From assembly GCF_042680125.1 (NCBI RefSeq), contig NZ_JBHTNY010000044.1: a stretch of DNA of 61,725 bases; one strand, 5' to 3'. The stretch comes from Robinsoniella peoriensis. Its GTDB lineage: Bacteria; Bacillota; Clostridia; Lachnospirales; Lachnospiraceae. Shown here one piece after another: positions 58,699 to 61,725 of the stretch; positions within the stretch are counted from its first letter, which is position 1, and the number at the start of each line of letters is the position of its first letter. The notes under the pieces were generated by a model, which was given only the letters and a program-made list of their open reading frames with translations, was not told the DNA's origin and did not search any database. The translations under genes were made by a program, and so were the position numbers.

Positions 58699-59213
58699 AT
58701 GATTTAACCAAAAACACAATTACTACATTAGAAGTGGCAGACATGATGGAGACTGAGCATTACAAGATTATCAGGAAACTGGAGGGGGACAAGAGCCGCA
58801 AAGGATATATCCAAATTATGACTGACTCCCAAATGGGAGTGAGTGATTATTTTATCCCATCAGTATACAAAGATGCCAGCGGAAAAGAAAACAAGTGCTA
58901 CGAAGTAACAAAACTGGGCTGTGACTTCCTGGCGAATAAGTCAACCGGAGAAAAGGGTGTTTTATTCACCGCCAGATATGTCAAGAAGTTCTACGAAATG
59001 GAACACAAACAGCTTCCCTGCCCGCTTAACTCCCAGATTGCTGCAGATGTTGCAAAGCTGGGCAATACGACAGTGCAGATCATGACAAAACAGGGATCAG
59101 CACCACATAAAATCGCAGAAGCTTTCTTTTTGGAATGTCAGCAGTTTGGAATTCAGCTTCCGGCAGATTTTGTTAAGAAACCGGAATATGAGCAGATAGA
59201 ACTATTTGAATAA
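58695..59213 (+). CDS. Rha-family phage regulatory protein
   Basis: A 172-residue protein with the pRha domain at residues 1-105: TTLEVADMMETEHYKIIRKL, then IPSVYKDASGKENKCYEVTK and GVLFTARYVKKFYEMEHK. Rha proteins act as phage antirepressor-like regulators. The C-terminal part is a helical tail. Start overlaps the preceding gene (ATGA). Confidence 0.88.
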   Translation: MNDLTKNTITTLEVADMMETEHYKIIRKLEGDKSRKGYIQIMTDSQMGVSDYFIPSVYKDASGKENKCYEVTKLGCDFLANKSTGEKGVLFTARYVKKFYEMEHKQLPCPLNSQIAADVAKLGNTTVQIMTKQGSAPHKIAEAFFLECQQFGIQLPADFVKKPEYEQIELFE

Positions 59214-59228
59214 GAAGGGAGAACAGCA

Positions 59229-59402
59229 ATGAGACAGAAACGAAAAATACCAAAATTTCAGCCAGATCAGTCAGAGTTTGTGAGAGAAGCGGCTGAAAAA
59301 CTGATTTCATTAATAGAACAGGATTATGAAATTTCAGCCCTTGATTTTTTACGGATTATGGAACGCACAGAAGAAGAAGGGCTGAAAAGATTTAAATTAT
59401 AG
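59229..59402 (+). CDS. Small prophage protein, 57 residues
   Basis: ATG 59229 follows AAGGGAGAACAGCA. The product is charged and helical (REAAEKLISLIEQDYEISAL). No family recognised. Its end overlaps a convergent small gene by 6 bp. Confidence 0.6.
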   Translation: MRQKRKIPKFQPDQSEFVREAAEKLISLIEQDYEISALDFLRIMERTEEEGLKRFKL

Positions 59403-59546
59403 TTCTGGGTCTTCTTTTTCTTCGAGTATCGAACGGACATTTTCTTCGATAACTTCAAATTGTTGAATGTAATCAGAAAGTGAATTTAATTCGCGGGTAT
59501 CGTTCTTAAGAAGAAATAACAGGGTAATAGCTTGGGCTTTATCCAA
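59397..59546 (-). CDS. Small convergent protein, 49 residues
   Basis: On the minus strand AAAGGAGATGCTCAA precedes TTG 59546. The product is helical and acidic (DKAQAITLLFLLKNDTREL, ending EEKEDPEL). All other genes right of the repressor are on the plus strand, so this could be a lysogeny gene or an antisense function. The good ribosome site is the main support. Confidence 0.5.
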   Translation of the reverse strand: MDKAQAITLLFLLKNDTRELNSLSDYIQQFEVIEENVRSILEEKEDPEL

Positions 59547-59653
59547 TTGAGCATCTCCTTTCTATATGTACTCGGCACGTCACTGCCTGTACATAAAGTA
59601 TAAAAGGGATGGAAGATAATGTCAAATAGCAAGACAGGAGGATAAAATTAGAA

Positions 59654-59867
59654 ATGAGAAAAAAATGAAAAACTTGAAGTTATAGTATGGACAGGTAGGA
59701 ACCTAACGAAAGAGGAAAGACGCAATTACAAAAAGGATCATCCAGGCGAAAGACTGTGCTTCCGCCTTAGATACCCCGCGTTTTCCCTGTATTTTCTGCC
59801 GGTACTAAGTTTGGTAGTGTCAATAACTTTCCTGCTAATTCAATTCTGCCGGATGCTTCAAATCTGA
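59654..59867 (+). pseudogene. Frameshifted small membrane protein gene
   Basis: ATG 59654 follows AGGAGGATAAAATTAGAA. After AGA a run of seven A leads at once to TGA; removing one A opens a 70-residue frame through LEVIVWTGRNLTKEERRNYK and a membrane segment (FSLYFLPVLSLVVSITFLL) to TGA 59865-59867. The second part has no start codon of its own. It is either a sequencing error, a decayed gene or a slippage-dependent gene. Confidence 0.6.
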
Positions 59868-59887
59868 ATAGGGAAGGAGGACACATT

Positions 59888-60091
59888 ATGCAATATCCAA
59901 AACCGGTAATGAAAAAAACGGAGCTTGAGAAAATGGGCTTTACGGAATATTGGCTTTTACAGGCATACAACACCAGGGGGCAACGCTTTGCCTGGAAACA
60001 GAACATATCAAACCCGCACAGCCCTATCTTATTTGATACGGAGGAATTCGAGAAATGGCGGATAAAACAAATAAAAATGCAGGTAGTGTAA
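59888..60091 (+). CDS. Excisionase-like small DNA-binding protein
   Basis: A 67-residue protein after GGAAGGAGG. KKTELEKMGFTEYWLLQAYN and ILFDTEEFEKWRIKQ have the helix-wing layout of MerR/excisionase-type winged helices. It may be the excisionase of the element or a regulator. Confidence 0.55.
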   Translation: MQYPKPVMKKTELEKMGFTEYWLLQAYNTRGQRFAWKQNISNPHSPILFDTEEFEKWRIKQIKMQVV

Positions 60092-60249
60092 TGATAGCAG
60101 CTTACGTACTAACCCTGGTTACATTCTGCATTCTACCGGATGCCGAACTAACCAATTTACAGGCATTATTTAGCGTCACGGTGGCATATATCGTTTGGTT
60201 TTGCCTCGTGGAATATGTAAAAGAAAAATTAGAGGAGGATTTAAGATGA
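60091..60249 (+). CDS. Small two-segment membrane protein
   Basis: ATG 60091 overlaps the stop of the preceding gene (TAATG). The product has two hydrophobic segments (MIAAYVLTLVTFCIL and SVTVAYIVWFCLVEYV) and a charged end. An in-frame ATG at 60055 would add 12 residues. Function unknown. Confidence 0.6.
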   Translation: MIAAYVLTLVTFCILPDAELTNLQALFSVTVAYIVWFCLVEYVKEKLEEDLR

Positions 60250-60557
60250 CGTATGAAGTGGGGGATAGAGTTAGGGTTATACCCGATTTAGTAGAGGACG
60301 ATCCGAGATTTGATGATGTCGGTGTTGATCCTGAAATGGTGGCGTTTAGTGGAAAAACCGTAACAATCAAAGCAGTCATAGATGATAAGAAGTACTTAAT
60401 AGCGCAAGACGGTGAATATTTTGCATGGACGGATGGCATGTTTTATGGGATTCATGAAAGCGAGGAGCCGAAGAAGATGACCATTTCTGAGATCGAAAAA
60501 GAATTAGGATATGCAGTGGAGGTTGTTCTGGAAAGTGAGGCAAACAATGAAGAGTAA
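60246..60557 (+). CDS. Hypothetical prophage protein, 103 residues
   Basis: ATG 60246 follows AGAGGAGGATTTAAG. The start YEVGDRVRVIPDLVEDDPRF and VTIKAVIDDKKYLI look like a small beta-barrel (SH3/KOW-like). The C-terminal half is acidic and helical. No family assigned. Confidence 0.6.
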   Translation: MTYEVGDRVRVIPDLVEDDPRFDDVGVDPEMVAFSGKTVTIKAVIDDKKYLIAQDGEYFAWTDGMFYGIHESEEPKKMTISEIEKELGYAVEVVLESEANNEE

Positions 60558-60720
60558 GCAGAAAGCAAGAATCATCCTTCAGCACCTGAGCAATGTAATG
60601 CCTATCAATTGGAACATGGATAAGTATTATGTTGCTTCTATAGAAAAGGCGCTGAAGGAGATCCAAGAAAGAGAATCCCAGGAAGCTGCAACTTCCCAGA
60701 GATTCAGTAACTATAAATAA
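60547..60720 (+). CDS. Small prophage protein, 57 residues
   Basis: ATG 60547 overlaps the end of the preceding gene by 11 bp. The product is basic and helical (SKQKARIILQHLSNVMPINW). No family recognised. Confidence 0.5.
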   Translation: MKSKQKARIILQHLSNVMPINWNMDKYYVASIEKALKEIQERESQEAATSQRFSNYK

Positions 60721-60762
60721 CGTTTCACCTCTATTATAAGGGGTTACGGGAGGACAGTCAAG

Positions 60763-60998
60763 ATGATTAAAGCAAATAGAGAAAAAGTAAAGATAAATAC
60801 TGTAGATGCATCAGTGATGTTATCAGAGTTTCCATTAATTGCAAGGGCATCAGAGAATTGTTAATTAAAGAATATGGGACTGCGGATGCGGATTTCTTTG
60901 TTTCAGAAGCTATTCGTGTATCTAAACTTTCCGATAATGAATTAATGTATGAGTCGAGAGTATCGGCTTCTGAACTGAACATCAACAATCTTTCCTGA
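60763..60998 (+). pseudogene. Frameshifted prophage gene, 78 residues if repaired
   Basis: ATG 60763 follows GGGAGG. The frame ends after 33 codons at TAA 60862, but adding one base at GGG 60845-60847 joins it to a second frame, giving EFPLIARGIRELLIKEYGT, then ADADFFVSEAIRVSKLSD and TGA 60996. The second part has no start or ribosome site. Explanations are as for 59654. Confidence 0.6.
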
Positions 60999-61011
60999 AG
61001 GAGGACAGTAA

Positions 61012-61317
61012 ATGATTAACGATAAATTATTGTGCAAGGCAGAATCTGTAAAGGATTTTATAGATGATAACACCCGCATTATGTCCCAGTGTGAACAGGC
61101 GCTTAGCGATATTAATAAGGATGGAATTCGTTCAATTTATATAGTGTCCAAACAAAAACGTGATGAAGTGGCAACATGTTTAAATCAATGTAGGTTTGAT
61201 CCTGAGTTGAATGACATCATTGTAAATTTAGTTGCAAAAGCGGTGGGTAACCGGCTTTTGCAGGCAGAATATGATCTTAAATCTGTAATAGATAATATTA
61301 ATCTGCCAGAATTCTGA
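61012..61317 (+). CDS. Hypothetical prophage protein, 101 residues
   Basis: ATG 61012 follows AAGGAGGACAGTAA. The product is soluble and helical (KAESVKDFIDDNTRIMSQCE), with three cysteines. No family recognised. Confidence 0.65.
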   Translation: MINDKLLCKAESVKDFIDDNTRIMSQCEQALSDINKDGIRSIYIVSKQKRDEVATCLNQCRFDPELNDIIVNLVAKAVGNRLLQAEYDLKSVIDNINLPEF

Positions 61318-61333
61318 TAGGGGGGGGGGTATT

Positions 61334-61725
61334 ATGGGCACAAGAACACAGTACACACCCCTTACAGAGCAAGAGCAGGAGTTTGCGGCGGAAAACTGCC
61401 ATGTGATAGAAAACTTTCTTCGTAAGAAAGGATATCCCATCGATGATTGGTATGACGTTGTTGTTTTCAGATATTTGCTGTCTGTAAAAATTTGGTTTAG
61501 CAGACCGGAGTTGCACCGTCTAAAGTTCAGCACAATTGCCTATAAGAACATGTGGTCCGCAATCGGCAATGAACTTAGAAAGCGCAACAGGAGAATACAA
61601 CCGATCAGCCTGGATGCGGAGCTGCCAGACTCGGATGGAGCCTGCTTAATGGATACCGTAACAACAGACAATTTAAATTACATTTATGTGGAAAGGGAGA
61701 ACCAAATGAAAATTAATTATAATGT
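61334..61725 (+). CDS. Sigma-70-like phage protein (3' end outside window)
   Basis: The frame is open from ATG 61334 to the window end (130 codons). TEQEQEFAAENCHVIENFL, YDVVVFRYLLSVKIW and HRLKFSTIAYKNMWSAI resemble region 2 of small sigma-70-family factors, followed by RKRNRRIQPISLDAELPD. It may drive later phage genes. The ribosome site is a run of ten G (61320-61329), four bases before the start. Confidence 0.65.
   Translation, partial: MGTRTQYTPLTEQEQEFAAENCHVIENFLRKKGYPIDDWYDVVVFRYLLSVKIWFSRPELHRLKFSTIAYKNMWSAIGNELRKRNRRIQPISLDAELPDSDGACLMDTVTTDNLNYIYVERENQMKINYN

Larger units (their letters stand above)
54295..61725 (+). mobile_element. Left part of a prophage or integrated element
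   Basis: From tRNA-Lys to the window end: tyrosine integrase, MazF-fold protein, ImmA protease and repressor on the minus strand; Cro-like protein, Rha and small early genes and a sigma-like protein on the plus strand. This is the lysogeny-to-early layout of a temperate phage. Rha favours a phage over a conjugative element. The right attachment site and structural genes lie beyond 61725. Confidence 0.85.

Noticed and set aside
60767..60988. 73-codon minus-strand ORF across the frameshifted gene
   Set aside because: All flanking genes and ribosome sites are on the plus strand and the repaired plus frame is coherent; the minus frame looks like a shadow.

Overview
The window looks like a chromosome segment of an anaerobic Clostridia bacterium, most likely Lachnospiraceae. 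Codon and base use are AT-leaning, Shine-Dalgarno sites are strong, sigma-A promoters are clear, and the gene content is Gram-positive: an L-box lysine riboswitch, a Firmicutes-type ethanolamine (eut) microcompartment locus, Rrf2/CymR-like regulators, LexA boxes of the GAAC-N4-GTTY type, and a ThrE-type split exporter. Assignments rest on reading motifs in the sequence; no database search was run.

Layout. 1-4950: the end of a tRNA pair (Leu, Arg), a lysine riboswitch with terminator controlling an NhaC-type transporter (LysW-like), a membrane metal-dependent hydrolase and an FAD oxidoreductase. 5113-12638: a divergent LacI regulator and a sugar (perhaps inositol-type) ABC importer with two Gfo/Idh/MocA dehydrogenases. 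12932-26622: a complete-looking eut microcompartment operon in the order eutG, eutS, eutP, eutA, eutB, eutC, eutL, eutE, eutM, eutT, pduL-type phosphotransacylase, a eut protein of unknown function, eutN, eutH, eutQ, then an HD phosphohydrolase. The shell proteins, the ammonia-lyase with its reactivase, the adenosyltransferase, the aldehyde and alcohol dehydrogenases and the phosphotransacylase together would convert ethanolamine to ethanol and acetyl phosphate. Several cargo proteins carry helical encapsulation-like tails. No eutV/eutW regulators are visible.

26843-33751: LacI and PadR regulators, a DUF3795 protein, a CorC/HlyC-type metal transporter preceded by a striking acidic leader ORF overlapping a terminator, then an SOS pair (SRAP protein and Y-family polymerase with a LexA box on its start codon) and an MFS exporter. 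33981-53510: uracil permease, amidase, a 1305-residue PAS/GGDEF/EAL protein, a possibly SOS-controlled unknown gene, a cysteine/methionine sulfur block (two cysteine synthases, metY, two Rrf2 regulators), a ThrE-like exporter pair, and housekeeping genes ending with rdgB and a phosphodiesterase. 53709-54294: six tRNA genes (Pro, Gly, Arg, His, Gln, Lys).

54295 to the window end: the left part of a prophage or similar integrated element next to the tRNA-Lys 3' end. It has an integrase, a MazF-fold protein, ImmA-type protease and repressor leftward, and a Cro-like protein, Rha, many small early genes and a sigma-like protein rightward. Its right end is outside the window.

Two dispersed repeat families run through the host part. 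One is a MITE-like inverted-repeat element of about 166 bp whose terminal CTAG supplies the stop codon of several genes. The other is a two-hairpin unit with compensatory stem changes that fills the gaps between eut genes and ends at ribosome binding sites.
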